Shown: positions 11,994 through 23,174 of the stretch, in pieces | Numbering within the stretch: the stretch's first letter is position 1 | Layout: each line of letters starts with the position of its first letter | Origin: Leguminivora glycinivorella | Taxonomy: Eukaryota; Arthropoda; Insecta; Lepidoptera; Tortricidae | DNA: 64,000 nucleotides | Direction: 5' to 3' | Assembly (NCBI RefSeq): GCF_023078275.1 | Contig: NC_062975.1 | Span: 806,001 to 870,000 of the forward strand | Made by a program: the position numbers and the translations under genes | Notes under the pieces: model-generated | The model's input: the letters and a program-made list of their open reading frames with translations, nothing else | What the model was told of the DNA's origin: nothing | Databases searched by the model: none

Positions 11994-12885
11994 GAAATTT
12001 TTGATGGGCTCTATCGTCCGACATAGATAAAAATAATAATAATCTGTGTTGAAAAAATCAGTGCTCTATCTTCAAAAACCAGGGAGGGAATAGTCGAGTG
12101 GCAGGGAGGGAATAGGCAGTGGGTACTACAAATTTTATATTAAAGGATAAATTAATTAATATTTCTTCATGTGCAGTATGAGCAATTGACACATCACAAG
12201 CCCACGTCACTCCAACGGCGGAATATGTTAAGATTTGCGAGGTTCTTGCGTGCTTCCGTAGCTCAATTGATTGAGAGCAGTGCCCCGATTGCAAAGGTAC
12301 TGGAAGCGTAAATATTTCTACCTCATTTTTTCCTCTTATAAACAAAAAATTACGCTACCGAACTGTCAGTGTCAAAAATGACCTTCGACATAGTCAAAGA
12401 CATTGACATTTCAGTATTTTTACGCAGTGATATCTTATAAGTATGATTCGAATTGGCCAACGCGTCACCAGAATGTGTAAAGTTTTAAAGGTTGCGTTGA
12501 ACATTTTGTGACTATCCACAACAGAAGGGCCCTTATGCTTCAACTGGAATAAAATATTTACATCTGAAATTACACAGGCCAAATGCACAACCGATTACAA
12601 TAATATCTATCTCTGTCGCTCTTCTGTATTGGCTTGGCTCGCCCGAACTAGACTGCGTTTCGTTCGGCGTCTAACGTCAATTCTTCGGCTAGACTTATAA
12701 AAGTCCAAGTGGCTATATAATACTACACTGGAGTTTCAATCCAGAGATCGCAGCTTCAAATCCTCATTCTTATAAGTTTTTAAATAGAACTTTTGTTCGA
12801 AATACCATTTGAAATTTACTACTATCTTTACGGTAAAGGAAAACATCGTCAAGAAACCTTCAAACTGCAACACTGCTGGGTGGCT

Positions 12886-13163
12886 AGCCGAATGGCACAA
12901 TCGCTCACGAAACGCTCACGAAACGAAGCGCTAGTAGATATCTATCTCTATCGCGCTTGCGTATTGGCGCGACAGAGCCAGCGGCGTATCGCTTTCGTTT
13001 GGCGTCGGAGAAATGCCATTCGGCTACGGGGCCTGAATACACAAACGCTCACGAAACGCTCACGATAATAATCAATCTCTATCGCTCTTGCGTATTGGCG
13101 CGACAAAGCCAGACTACATTTCTGCGGCGTTTCGGTGGCGTTTTGCGTCGCAGAAATGCCATT
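12886..13163 (+). repeat. Two head-to-tail copies of fold-back MITE family C
   Basis: Copy one runs about 12886-13035 and copy two about 13038-13163. Each has a cacgaaacgctcacga-type left part, the core tatcgctcttgcgtattggc, and the right end cgcagaaatgccattcg. The ORFs of 81-105 codons on both strands here are repeat shadows. Confidence 0.65.
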
Positions 13164-13219
13164 CGTTGTTGTTCTGGTGTTGTGAAGTCTCCAACTCGCT
13201 AGCGTGGAGACTAGGCGAG

Positions 13220-13265
13220 CCATCTCACGCTTAAGAAGAGGCTTGTGGCCAGCAGTGGGACTCAT
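13220..13265 (+). pseudogene. Tiny RTE-like LINE 3' end
   Basis: The segment aagaggcttgtggccagcag tgggac matches the usual last codons of lepidopteran RTE-like LINEs, which are also seen complemented at 21640-21680. It is too short for more than a tentative call. Confidence 0.35.
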
Positions 13266-13440
13266 ATTATCATTGCACCTGACTTATAAGGATCCTAAAG
13301 GTCAGGAACGTCTCGTTTCAGTTTTTTTAATGCGGTCGCTATATTTGGAAATGGGTCACGTGTTCTTGTGATTAACGAGACCGCCGTTTAAATATGTTTT
13401 TGCTCTTGAATGGAATATCATAAGTGAGGTGGTTAACGTG

Positions 13441-13483
13441 GTCTATGTTTAAATTACATTTAACATGTAATTTAAACATAGAC
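13441..13483. repeat. Near-perfect 43-bp palindrome
   Basis: Arms gtctatgtttaaattaca and tgtaatttaaacatagac are exact reverse complements with a short AT spacer, so a cruciform is possible. No associated gene. Confidence 0.7.
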
Positions 13484-13588
13484 AATACAGGTAGTGAGTT
13501 ACGTAATAAGTGATTTTGAGTCTTTTATAATAGTTTAGTTTAGTTTGTTTCTCTCATTTATATCACACAATTAAAATTTAAGGTATCT

Positions 13589-15456
13589 GTACACTATTCC
13601 GGGATAGTAAAATGTGGTACATTATTCCGGGATACTTTGGTTTTTGTCGCAAAATAAGGAAACTATCAGTAAAATCTTAAGTTAATGCAGTATTTAATTA
13701 ACTATAGATCAAATAGAACCGAAAAAGTCGATTTTCGGATATTTATATTATCTTTTGAAGCCGTGAGGTACCTCCAAACGCGTCAGTCGCAACCACGCAG
13801 TGGTTTCTATGGGCGTGTTTGACGGTGAGCTTAACGCGGCAGCGGAACTTCGTAAGGGTTTGCTGTGATGATGGTAAGTTTATTGATATTAAATTTGTAT
13901 CATAATTATCTTATAGTTATTAAAATACATTTATATCATCTTTTCAAGTTAATTTAAAACATAATTTTATTAAAATACCCGCTCCCGGAATAATGTACAC
14001 CATTTTGACGAGGTGTACATAATTGCGGGAGTATCACGGAATAACGGAAACACAGTCCGTAATGTTTTTGTGTCCTATTACTATTTGCGGTTAAGTATAT
14101 TTATATATTTAATGTAAAAATACATTAAGTAAAGATTACAGATTATAGTGACATAATTACGGTACATATATTTTTTAGATTTTAATCTGATAATTGAATA
14201 CGAAATGTATACTCATTGAGTAATACGTGCGAAATATTGGACTGTGGCATCAACATTAAATTTGTTTTATTTCATAAAATTAAAGCACAAAGTTTATTTA
14301 TTTCAATGTTTTGAGTATAATTGTTATATAATCTTCCAATATACTAAGAAAAAAAAATCTTGTTTATCTTTTAATATAGCCTTTTTTTGACTGCCGTAAT
14401 TAAGTACACGACTTTATATGAGTGTATCTTATTCCGGTATACTTATATAAAGTATATTAAAATATATAAACTCATAAAATAAGGTACAGAGACCCGGAAC
14501 CCGGATATTATGTTTTTAAACTTCCTTAGTTAGCTAAAAATCTTTATACCGCATATTGGTTTGTCCGTCAGTCAGTCTGTCCGCCTACGATTTAGCTCAA
14601 TCATCATTAGTACTAGAAAGCTAAAATTTACATGAGGACAATACATAATAGGATAGACATATATAAATATAAAATAGTACCTATTTACACCGATTTCATC
14701 AAACATGGCTAAGAAGATAATACTAACATACTTATCTAACACAGCAAAAGGGAGTGTACAAGTTTCTAATAGGGTGGCAACGCGCATGTGACACTTTTTT
14801 TTTAGTTGCAGGCGTCCATAGGTTACGGTGACCGCTTTCCATCAGGCGGACCGTGTGCTTGTTTGCCACCGACGTAGTATTAAAAAAAAAAGAACACTCG
14901 ATTATTTCAACTCTTTCAAACGAAAAAAACTATTCTAAATCGGTTCATCCATTCGAAAGCGATGCCTTACACAGACAGACAGTGAAACTTATAACACCCT
15001 GTCGTTATATCATATAATCGTTATACCGTAAAATATCATATTTCCCTTCCCATTCCAGCCCACCAAAATATTGCCAATTATAAAAAATACACTCTATATA
15101 AGCATTTAACAAAACGATATGTGCATTATATATTTATGTAAATAATATTTTTAATTCGTTTCTTTACATTATGCTTCAACAAAGTGGACTTTAAAGATAT
15201 CCCGTAATAATGTACAGCGACTCCCGGAATTAAAGCCATACCAAAATTGTATCCCGGAATAATGGGCAAACTAAGGGTTTAGTAAAACAACGGTAATTTC
15301 TATAAATTAGAAGTTACGATGCAAAATATTGTCTTAAATCGATCGTAGAAGACTTATCCTCAAAATGAAATAGTTAACACGACTAGAAACTTCGCATTTT
15401 TGTTTAAATCCTCACTTTAAGTAGGAAACGTCTTAAGTTCCCGTAATATGGTACAG
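13589..15456. repeat. Cluster B: dispersed CCCGGAATAATGTAC motif
   Basis: About ten copies of WTCCCGGAATAATGTAC or its complement recur over 1.9 kb: 13589-13606, 13617-13635, 13982-14000, 14012-14035, 14392-14410, 14422-14442, 15199-15217, 15221-15235, 15249-15267, 15438-15456. Orientation varies and spacing is irregular. It encodes nothing obvious and has the same style as cluster A with a different motif. Confidence 0.6.
14735..14893 (+). mobile_element. Retroposon 3' end R3, copy 1
   Basis: Matches 57486-57640 nearly base for base, from aacacagcaaaaggga through ggcgtccataggttacggtg to ccaccgacgtagtatt, followed by an A run. Shared sequence plus a poly(A) tail indicates a retroposed element truncated at its 5' end. 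Confidence 0.65.
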
Positions 15457-15605
15457 TTACCTTACATTTCAGCTTATATTACAAAATAAATAATAAAATT
15501 AAAATTACAAATAAGATAGAAACAAGCAGTGCGAACATAAAAATAATTAAAATGTCAAATTGCTAAAAACGAAAATAAAAAATGAATATATTATTAGATT
15601 TAGAC

Positions 15606-15643
15606 CCGGTGTGAAGTTAGCGGGGCCGCTAACTTCACACCGG
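15606..15643. repeat. Perfect GC-rich palindrome, 18-bp arms
   Basis: Arms ccggtgtgaagttagcgg and ccgctaacttcacaccgg are exact reverse complements separated by two bases, in otherwise AT-rich DNA. No neighbouring gene or repeat explains it. Confidence 0.8.
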
Positions 15644-15734
15644 TAGATTTAGTACTACATTAGTACAAATCAAAAGTAAACAATGTCAATATAGATAGAC
15701 AGATAGCTTAGTTTGAACAAAATACACGTAAAGA

Positions 15735-15900
15735 TAATTGTACATTAAGATACAGGTGCGGAATCAAGTAAGTTTAAAACGAGTGGCAATGTTACGAATT
15801 TCCTTTTCGCTCGTATATCGTACGATGTTTTTCAGTACAGATGGGCCTACGAAGTTTCGACCTGACAAAAATGAACCACTTCTCGCACTAGTGCGTAAAA
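15735..15900 (+). repeat. Dispersed repeat family D1, copy 1
   Basis: Contains tacgaatttccttttcgc, then cgtacgatgtttttcagtac, then ggcctacgaagtttcga and cactagtgcg. Related segments lie at about 27360-27445 and 28793-28916. Probable MITE family. Confidence 0.45.
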
Positions 15901-16113
15901 AAGCACCATCTTAACTGAAACATTTAGTTTCTCTTTTTAACCCCCGACGCAAAAACGACGGTGTGTTATAAGTTTGATGTGTCTGTCTGTATGTCTGTCT
16001 GTCTGTCTGTCTATCTGTGAGTGTGTCTGTCTGTGGCATCGCAGCTACCGAACGGATGACCTGATTTAGATTTTTTTTTCTTTTGAAAGCTGAGTTAGTC
16101 GGGAGTGTTCTTA

Positions 16114-17630
16114 CGGCCTAGCCACGACAATGGTCTAACGGCCTGGCCACGGACTTGGTCTAAGCGGTGAGCGGGGCGGCGCGCGGCGCGGTAGGGAAGC
16201 GCGGAGCGGGAAGCATGCCACGTACTTCGCAGTCGCGGCAGCGGCATCGAGCGGAGGGGACGGATTCAAAATGGTGTTATCCAAAATTGCTCGTCAGTTT
16301 CTCAAAAGCAGCACATATTTCAGGCAGGATATTTTAAATCTGAGAGGAGTACATGAAACTAACAGACGTACCTACACATGGCGAATTTACAATTTTGTAT
16401 GAAGAACACAGAAAGTATCCGGAGAAATTTTACGAGTACACCAGAATGAGCATCGAACCCTTCGATTACATATCTCAATACTAAAACAACTATAAAATTC
16501 TCAGTATCAAATATTTAAAATAACTAAAAACACTACTCTCTGTATATAATAATTAATGGCACTTACTAGTATGAAAAACAGCCTTTTGGTAACGTCAAAA
16601 TCACATTCAAAAATGTATACCTATCTAATATTTCCGGGATAAGCGCTTCCGAGTCCATTTCGCGAGCGAATCGTCTAATATTTTTTGGTCGGAAGCGAAC
16701 CGCCCGATACGTGCCGCTAATATCGCTGGTCGCGCCGCTGTAAGTCGTGGCGTCGTCCACTAGCTCGGTACGTTTGTTTTCCCCGCGCGTCGCACCGCGC
16801 GCCGCTGCCGCCCGCCGCTCGACAAAATTCGCGCGCGTTGTCGCCAGCGGCGGCGGTTCGTGGCATCCTAAATGCGTTTTTAGGCTTTTGTTTCCCCCGC
16901 TCACCGCTCGCCGCTGCCGCTGCCGCAATTCGCGCGTGTCCGTGGCCAGGCCGTAAGGCGGCGAGCGGGGCGGCTGGGCTGCGCGGGAAACGCGCGCGGG
17001 CGCTAGCCATGCCACGTACTTTTAGAAGCGGCGGCAGGGCCTAGGAGCGGCCAGAACGTTTTCATATTTAAAAACATGTTTTTTTACTGTCGAATATGAC
17101 TCTAAAGTGCATAGAATGCTTTAATTAGTCAATTACGTCTTGTACAAGAGAATATGTGTGATGACTAAGTACATGGAATTTATTTTATGGCTAGTTAAAT
17201 GATACTTAATATAAATAAACACTTAGAAAAAAATTAACAGTAAATACGAATAAATACTATACAAAAATATGTTTTAAAACATTATTACATAGTACATACG
17301 CGAAAGTACAATTCAATTTTCATTAAATAAAGATTTCGGGTTCAAGACGCTCATAATAAAAACAAAATATTTTGTTTCGCGCGGAATCGCTAGCCCCCAT
17401 CTAGCCGCCTAGGCCGGTCGCGCCGCTGTAATGTCGTGGCGGTGCCCGCGCGGCGCGCTACAGTTGTTTGAGTCGCGCGCCGCTACCGCGGGTAGGCCCG
17501 TAAAAACCCGCGCGCGATTTCGAACAGCGACAAGGTCGTGGCATGCCTCGCGCGCGCTGCGTTTTTGTTTTTGTGACTTACCGCTTGCCGCTGCCGCAAG
17601 ACGCCTTAGACCATTGTCGTGGCTAGGTCG
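16114..17630. mobile_element. PIF/Harbinger-like MITE (outer)
   Basis: The terminal inverted repeats cggcctagccacgacaatgg (left) and the complement of ccattgtcgtggctaggtcg (right) match at nearly every base. The element is flanked by TTA at 16111-16113 and 17631-17633. A 3-bp TWA target duplication is typical of PIF/Harbinger. The body is GC-rich at the ends and AT-rich in the middle and encodes no transposase. The 149-codon frame at 16566-17015 is a shadow of the GC-rich arms. A second element interrupts the left terminus. Confidence 0.7.
16139..16953. mobile_element. PIF/Harbinger-like MITE (inner, inserted in outer TIR)
   Basis: A perfect 16-bp terminal inverted repeat (cggcctggccacggac and its complement at 16938-16953) is flanked by TAA at 16136-16138 and 16954-16956. 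The left terminus of the outer element resumes after it with ggcggcgagcg. It is the same family as the outer element, so one member jumped into the end of another. Confidence 0.7.
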
Positions 17631-17775
17631 TTAGCCATGTTTCATGAAAATCGGTCCACTAAGTATATGGTGGTTTTTCAAGGTTATAAGCATTTTTAAC
17701 TGTAAGTATAAGAACCTGTCGTCAAAAAATACCTATAGAAGTATAAATGAGGCAACAAGTCTAGTATGTCTTGGT

Positions 17776-17822
17776 GCCTTCTCACTCACTCACTTACACA
17801 CACCAGGTGAGTGAGAAGGACC
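17776..17822. repeat. Short hairpin
   Basis: Arms ccttctcactcac and gtgagtgagaagg pair around a loop of about 15 bases. No gene context. Confidence 0.6.
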
Positions 17823-18502
17823 GTTTTCTTGTGAGTTATAAATACTTAAGCGGCTTTAAAAAAAATTTAACTCGCATTCGATAATAACGCCTGTGTAAAA
17901 AAAAAATCAGCTGACCGAGTAAAGTTTTACTAAAACTAACGTTAACCACAACTTTTCCATGTTGTATTTATCTTAACTTTGAGATTCCCGCGTAATTGTG
18001 AATTCTGGTGGTGAGGCTAAGTTGTAAATTGTGTCTTGTCCACTATAGGAAAACTTGTTGTAAGAGCATCTAACAGAAAATGCTAATGAGACTGCAGAAA
18101 ACTTTAATTTCGACTCAGTTTTATAGTTAAAGCAGTGAATTAAAAGTTGTGTCTGTTTCTAGACTTTTACTGGATATTTAAATAATATACCTACTTAAAA
18201 GTCCCATCAGACAATTGACTTCTTGAATGAGACACGAATATTTATGATAGCTAGCGGGGTTGTGGACTGTAATTACTGACGTACAATGATGAAAACACGT
18301 AATAAAAGCGCTAATTTTAATTATTGATATTGGTAAATAAACATAAGCTTATTTATAGTTTCCTGACGGAAGGCAGACTGAAGACAAATCAATCATATTT
18401 CATAACATGAGAACAGTTTTTGAAAGTGACATAATTTTAAACTATTAAGGAGGTCGCGCACCAGCCAGTCGCCAACGATTTACAAGTTATCAAGCCGATA
18501 AA

Positions 18503-18606
18503 GTTCGTTTGTTCTTCTCTATCACACCAGTACGTCGGAAAGGGACAAACGAACTTTATTATCAGCTTAATAACTTTAGAGTACGCTTATGAATAAGGGG
18601 GTTAGT
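18503..18606 (+). repeat. Short dispersed repeat, copy 2
   Basis: Carries ataaagttcgtttgttc, then gtcggaaagggacaaacgaa, an internal inverted repeat, and tatgaataagggggttag. It matches the shorter copy at 9931-9996. Confidence 0.5.
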
Positions 18607-18684
18607 ATATTTCGTTCAATAATGACATTCAATAAAATTAAATGTAAAAATGTCAAATCCGATTCGTAATTTATTTATTCCTTT

Positions 18685-18808
18685 AGAGCCACTTTCGTTT
18701 GCGCGAAAATAAAGGGTTAACCCGAGGGTTAACCCACCATTTTATATGGAATTTGACAGATGACAGCCCACTAACCCTGAGTTAAGTGGTTGGTGCACGT
18801 GGGCCTTA
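18685..18808 (-). mobile_element. 120-bp MITE family M4, copy 1
   Basis: Core aatttgacagatgacagccc and the ends gagccacttt and ggtgcacgtgggcc relate it to copies at 19881-20004, 22782-22903 and 46473-46561. Short terminal inverted repeats (aagggccacttgcacca type) and the lack of coding mark it as a MITE. Confidence 0.6.
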
Positions 18809-19365
18809 TTTTAGTAAAGACTTAAAAGAAAAACCTGTACAAAACTCGATCCATTATTTCTTTACATTCATTTTGCCACAACTTTTGTAATAAGCGTAAA
18901 GCAGTAAAATAACATATAAATACTCAGTGAAGTTGCTCTATAGAAAAACTATTTCAAATTAGCAATAAATTTTAATAGAGTGCTCTACGCTCCGGGTAGA
19001 GCGCAATACTTTAGCAAATTGCAATCAGTTTAGCGAACTTCGATAACTAATTAAAAGTACGCGATATTTAATTGATATTGGTTGAAAATATTAAATTCAA
19101 TAGTTTAGCGAATCGACTCTGAGAACAGACTATAGCTCCTGGATTTGAACCTGGGAAAGGTAAATCAACAATAGAGAATTTTTCAAGTATGGTGTGAAAT
19201 ATTAATACCATTCACGAAATAAAGTCTCAGATAAAGGAGACATTGATAGTACTTATTTCTAAATTCAACTTATATGTATACAACACCGAGTGGGCCCAAA
19301 AAAGAAACTGTAGGTACTAAGCCGACAAACATTTATTCAGCATCTTTTAAAAATAATAGTTATTT

Positions 19366-19790
19366 GTTATACAAGGGGGCAAAGTTGTATTTTAACGCCG
19401 AGTGTGGAATTGAAAAACGAGCAAGTGAAAGGATTCTATAGTTGAACCACGAGCGAAGCGAGTGGTTCGAGAATAGAATCCTGAACTTGCGAGTTTTTCA
19501 ACACACGAGAAGTAAAATACATTTGCACCCGAGTATAACACAAAACTTTTCCCCTCACTATAGCGAGGAAACTACAACGCAAAAAATGCGTTTTTCACTG
19601 CTTTCAGTAGTTCCACAGGTGGTAAATCATCTTCATTACTAGATTCACCTACTTTTATCAATTTTAAAGCAGGTCATTTGACTTTATTCAGGGTCAAATC
19701 ACTTTACCCACTAGTGGATAAAATGAGTTTTTACCCGCTGGTATTAAAGGACAAAACACGTGTTTCCGAGCTAGTGAGGGGAAAAAGTCA
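19366..19790. repeat. Palindromic dispersed repeat P1, copy 1
   Basis: Contains an extended inverted repeat: gaaaaacgagcaagtg..., cgaagcgagtggttcg at the centre, and ...acttgcgagtttttc. Its left half recurs at 22674-22780. The overlapping 66-codon frame is not a gene. Confidence 0.55.
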
Positions 19791-19880
19791 TTGTGTTTCG
19801 TTTCAAATATCGAACGTTTAAAACGTGAACTGGCAATGACAGTCATTCACTAGTTGATATTACCTCTAAATTTAGACTAT

Positions 19881-20004
19881 TAAGGCCCACTTGCACCAAC
19901 CAATTAACTCGGGGTTAGTGGGCTGTCATCTGTCAAATTCCATATAAAATGGTGGGTTAACCCTCGAGTTAACCCTCCATTTTCGTTGGTGCAAGTGGCC
20001 CTTA
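19881..20004 (+). mobile_element. 120-bp MITE family M4, copy 2
   Basis: The best-preserved copy. Left end aaggcccacttgcaccaac and right end gttggtgcaagtggccctt are inverted repeats of about 19 bp. No coding. Confidence 0.7.
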
Positions 20005-20459
20005 TAGTATCTGTATGTATTGTAGAAAACTTATGATAATTTTTGTTTGAAACTGTACATAATAAGGAGTAAAAGTAAGTAACTCCTCTCATTATACACC
20101 AGGCACATAAAAAACTATAATATGCATGACATATGTATTATAAAATGGGTACGTTATTATTCTGGATTCTGGTTTTATTCCGAACATTTATCGAAATATT
20201 CTTCGTCGTAATGTTCCTTCAGCGGAAACCTATTTGCAGGATTATTAAATTTGTCACAGCGGTAGTTGAAGTCTCGTACGCAGAAGTTCCTTGAAGGGAA
20301 TCTTAAATACTTTATGTTAGGTACATATGTTTGAAGATCATAAACTCTACAATGTGTACCTTTTATGTGTGATCATAAAATTAAAACAGGGTTCTTGAGC
20401 TTGCTTTTAAAGGTGACTGCAAACGTCTATGAACATTTTTTTTATATTTACAACTTCAT

Positions 20460-20672
20460 TATGCTTTCGATGGGACTGGGCCGGACACATCTGCTGCACG
20501 CCAATAGACCTCTGGGCCAAGAAAAGTTCCGAATGGACACCAAACATAGTGCGGCGTGACGGCAGACCGCGAAGGAGATGGTGGCACGATCTTGACGTCT
20601 TTCGAAAAGATTGGCCAAACATTGCCTTAGATCGAAACGTGTGGAAGAAAGAGAGGACACAACAGGCTAACA
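20460..20672 (+). pseudogene. RTE-like LINE C-terminal remnant
   Basis: The translation shows the hallmark end of lepidopteran RTE-type ORF2: RWDWAGHI, then a block ending DGRPRRRWWHDLDVF, then DWPNIALDRNVWKKE. No RT motif remains, so it is a short dead 3' fragment. Some overlapping frames are shadows. Confidence 0.65.
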
Positions 20673-21619
20673 AAATAATAATAACTTACTGTTTAGTTAT
20701 TTAGAGAATGCTCCTTTAGCTGGAACTCACCAAGCATCTTGTACTAAATATTATTTTTTTTTTTTTTTAGTTTATTCAAGGTTTACCAACAATTATTTAC
20801 ACCAATGCTTTACATAAACTTACATGCGCAATATTCTAGAAAAGTGTAATAATCACTTACAGGCAAACTCCATACCATGCACTATGGATGTACATCATCA
20901 GTTATTTAGCAAATGGGCCTTCCCCGCAATATTATTATTCCCCAGGCCAGGAAGCGGTCATGTCCCGGCGCAGTGACAGATGAACGGATTAAGCTGACTT
21001 ATAAGGGCCAGGAAGCACTTCGGGCTTAAACGGTTTACGGGACAGCGACAGCGCTGCATCTTAGAGGCCTATTCGGAGTATTAAATCGTATTTTAGTTAT
21101 TGTTTTTAAGTGAACGAATACGATCAAAAGGCAGTGGGCTAGAAAAGTTTGCATATAGGCAAAGTCCAAATCTATTACAATTAAAATATTTTTCACCACA
21201 CCAACTGGTAAAGGCTTACTTTGCCATTCGAAAACAGATAGCAAAATTGCAATTGAATTTAGTTCGTATTTGGATTGTTCATTTTCGAATAGGCTTCCCA
21301 ATCTGGGTCAATAAAGTGAACTACAGACAGACGAACTTTGCCTACAGCTTGTTACCGTTTTGGGAACCATGGGAGGTATCTTCGGTTTACAAATCTATTG
21401 CCTCAGTTTATTTGATATTGATATGATATTCTTATTAGGCGTCGGCATGTTCTCATCCTCCCACGTCGGAGAGCAGGCACACTTAATTGCATATAATAAA
21501 ATACACAAGTAGAACGGGTGAGCACTGATTGACTAGCACGTTATCTATTTGACTAACATAATAGTTCCAGCATAAATAGTTCTAACAAAGTCTTCTAATA
21601 TTCTAGGTTTGGAGTGTCT

Positions 21620-22085
21620 GTAATCATCATCATCATATCAGCCCTTTATCGCCCACTGCTGAGCATAGGCCTTTCTTCTAGTACGCCACTTGTCCCGGTC
21701 CTGAGCTAGTCTCATCCAGTCCGCAATTTTCCGGATGTTGTCCACCCAACGAGCTAACGGATGCCAAGCGCTTCTTACATCTGTGAGCGGCCACCATTCT
21801 GTTAACATTTTAGTCCATATGCCATCACTCTGCCTAGCAACATGTCCCGCCCAACTCCATTTTAGTTTGGTAATGACTAAACCCACGTCTAGCACTTGGT
21901 ACGACGACGGATCTCGGCATTCCTCACCCGATCTTGAATCTTGATACCGAGCATGGCGCGCTCCATGGCTCTCTGTGCAACTCGGATCTTATGCACAGCC
22001 TTTTTAGTGAGCGTCCATGTTTCAGCACCGTAGGTCATGGTGGGCAGGACACATTGGTTAAAGAGGCGAGTCTTCAGGCATTGTG
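21620..22085 (-). pseudogene. RTE-like LINE C-terminal remnant, frameshifted
   Basis: On the minus strand the first part reads TYGAETWTLTKK then QRAMERAMLGIKIQDR. The frame then shifts near 21895 and continues with WSWAGHVARQSDG, RWVDNIRKIADW and a final DRDKWRTRRKAYAQQW. This is the usual tail of an RTE-type ORF2 with one frame break. The 3' end carries an ATG-type repeat (21626-21637 on plus), common in this class. Confidence 0.75.
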
Positions 22086-22099
22086 GAATCTGTAATAAA

Positions 22100-22673
22100 T
22101 CTCAGCAAGAAGTTTATTAAACAACTTTTTGTTGTCGCTGCCATAGCACTTGAGATAACACTTAAAAAAAATATTTTCGTTTATTTATCCAATGTACTGG
22201 GGAACGTTTATGCAATCTCAACATCACGAAAAAAATATTGACTTAAGATACCCCAAAATGTATGAGATGAGACATGACATAATTCACGCTTAGAGTAGAC
22301 ACGGCCAGACAAAACAAAATAAATAAAAATAATAGTAGATACAATTTAGCCATGTAAATAAATCAAGAGTATCCATCCCGACATCAAGGTTAAAGCAATG
22401 TCAAGGGCACAAGTAATATAAGTGCGATCTCTTTATAAGTTAGAAAACAGAAGTCCAGTCTCCTTCCTTATTGTATTCGATTTGTTTTCCTCCATCCCGT
22501 CCGAACAACATATTTTATTTTCCCTACTTACTTCTATCGGTAGTATATAAACTGACCTGTTCATGTCTAACGACCATGTATAGATTTGGTGATCGCAATA
22601 TACTGGTACAAATGAGGTGAGGAGTCTGTTAGCGTTATTAATGCATCGCCTTTGGACATATTCAGATTAAAAA
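22100..22673. other. Non-coding gap
   Basis: AT-rich sequence with no gene, palindrome or recognisable repeat. Confidence 0.5.
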
Positions 22674-22780
22674 TAGTTATTTGTTATACAAGGGTGCAAA
22701 GTTGTATTTTAATGCTGAGTGTGGAATTGAAAAACGAGCAAGTGAAAGGATTCTATAGTTGAACCACGAGCGAAGCAAGC
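22674..22780 (+). repeat. Palindromic dispersed repeat P1, truncated copy 2
   Basis: Matches 19366-19475 closely (ttgttatacaaggg, gtgtggaattgaaaaacgag, ggattctatagttgaaccac). It stops at gcgaagcaagc, where MITE M4 copy 3 begins. Confidence 0.65.
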
Positions 22781-22781
22781 T

Positions 22782-22903
22782 AAGGTCCACTTGCATCAAT
22801 CACTTAACTCAGGGTTAGTGGGCTGTCATCTGTCAAATTCCATATACAATGGTGGGTTTACTCTCGGGTTAACCCTCCATTTTCGTTGGTGCAAGTGCAA
22901 GGG
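22782..22903 (+). mobile_element. 120-bp MITE family M4, copy 3
   Basis: Left end aaggtccacttgcatcaat, core gggctgtcatctgtcaaatt, right end cgttggtgcaagtg. It abuts the truncated P1 repeat, so it either inserted there or shares its breakpoint. Confidence 0.65.
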
Positions 22904-23141
22904 TAGTGAAACTAATGAACGGCGAAGTGTCACCGTCGGGCTCTAATTGTTCACTGATTTCGTTCCCCGACTAAGAAATATTTTACATTTGCGGATGACT
23001 AAGTGAACCTAGATTTGCATTGACTTTAATATCTGTATCATACTTTTATAACTAAAATATGCTTCTTTTTCGCTGTGATTGAGCCGTTCCAATATTCCGA
23101 CGGCTCGAAGACAGTGAATCATAAACCGATTTCATCAATAT

Positions 23142-23145
<4 letters not shown>

Positions 23146-23174
<29 letters not shown>

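Larger units (their letters stand above)
15945..17700 (+). repeat. Microsatellite-bearing host repeat split by a MITE
   Basis: The left part (15945-16113) has (GTCT)n, then ggcatcgcagctaccg and gagttagtcgggagtgttc. The right part resumes at 17631 with ttagccatgtttcatgaaaa. A related uninterrupted junction at 58606-58650 joins the two sides directly, supporting insertion of 16114-17630 into this repeat. Confidence 0.6.

Noticed and set aside
12250..12312. tRNA-like segment (tagctcaattgattgagagc)
   Set aside because: Has an A-box-like part but no matching T arm or acceptor stem closure; probably a chance match or old SINE head.
12725..12772. Possible tRNA anticodon and T arm (ctggagtttcaatccag, cttcaaatcctc)
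   Set aside because: No D arm or acceptor stem found; at best a decayed SINE head.
16566..17015. 149-codon minus-strand ORF, arginine/alanine-rich
   Set aside because: Lies across the GC-rich arms of nested Harbinger-like MITEs; several frames are open at once and no domain is visible.
21100..21426. 108-codon plus ORF
   Set aside because: No domain, AT-rich, with an overlapping open minus frame; looks like repeat-derived sequence.
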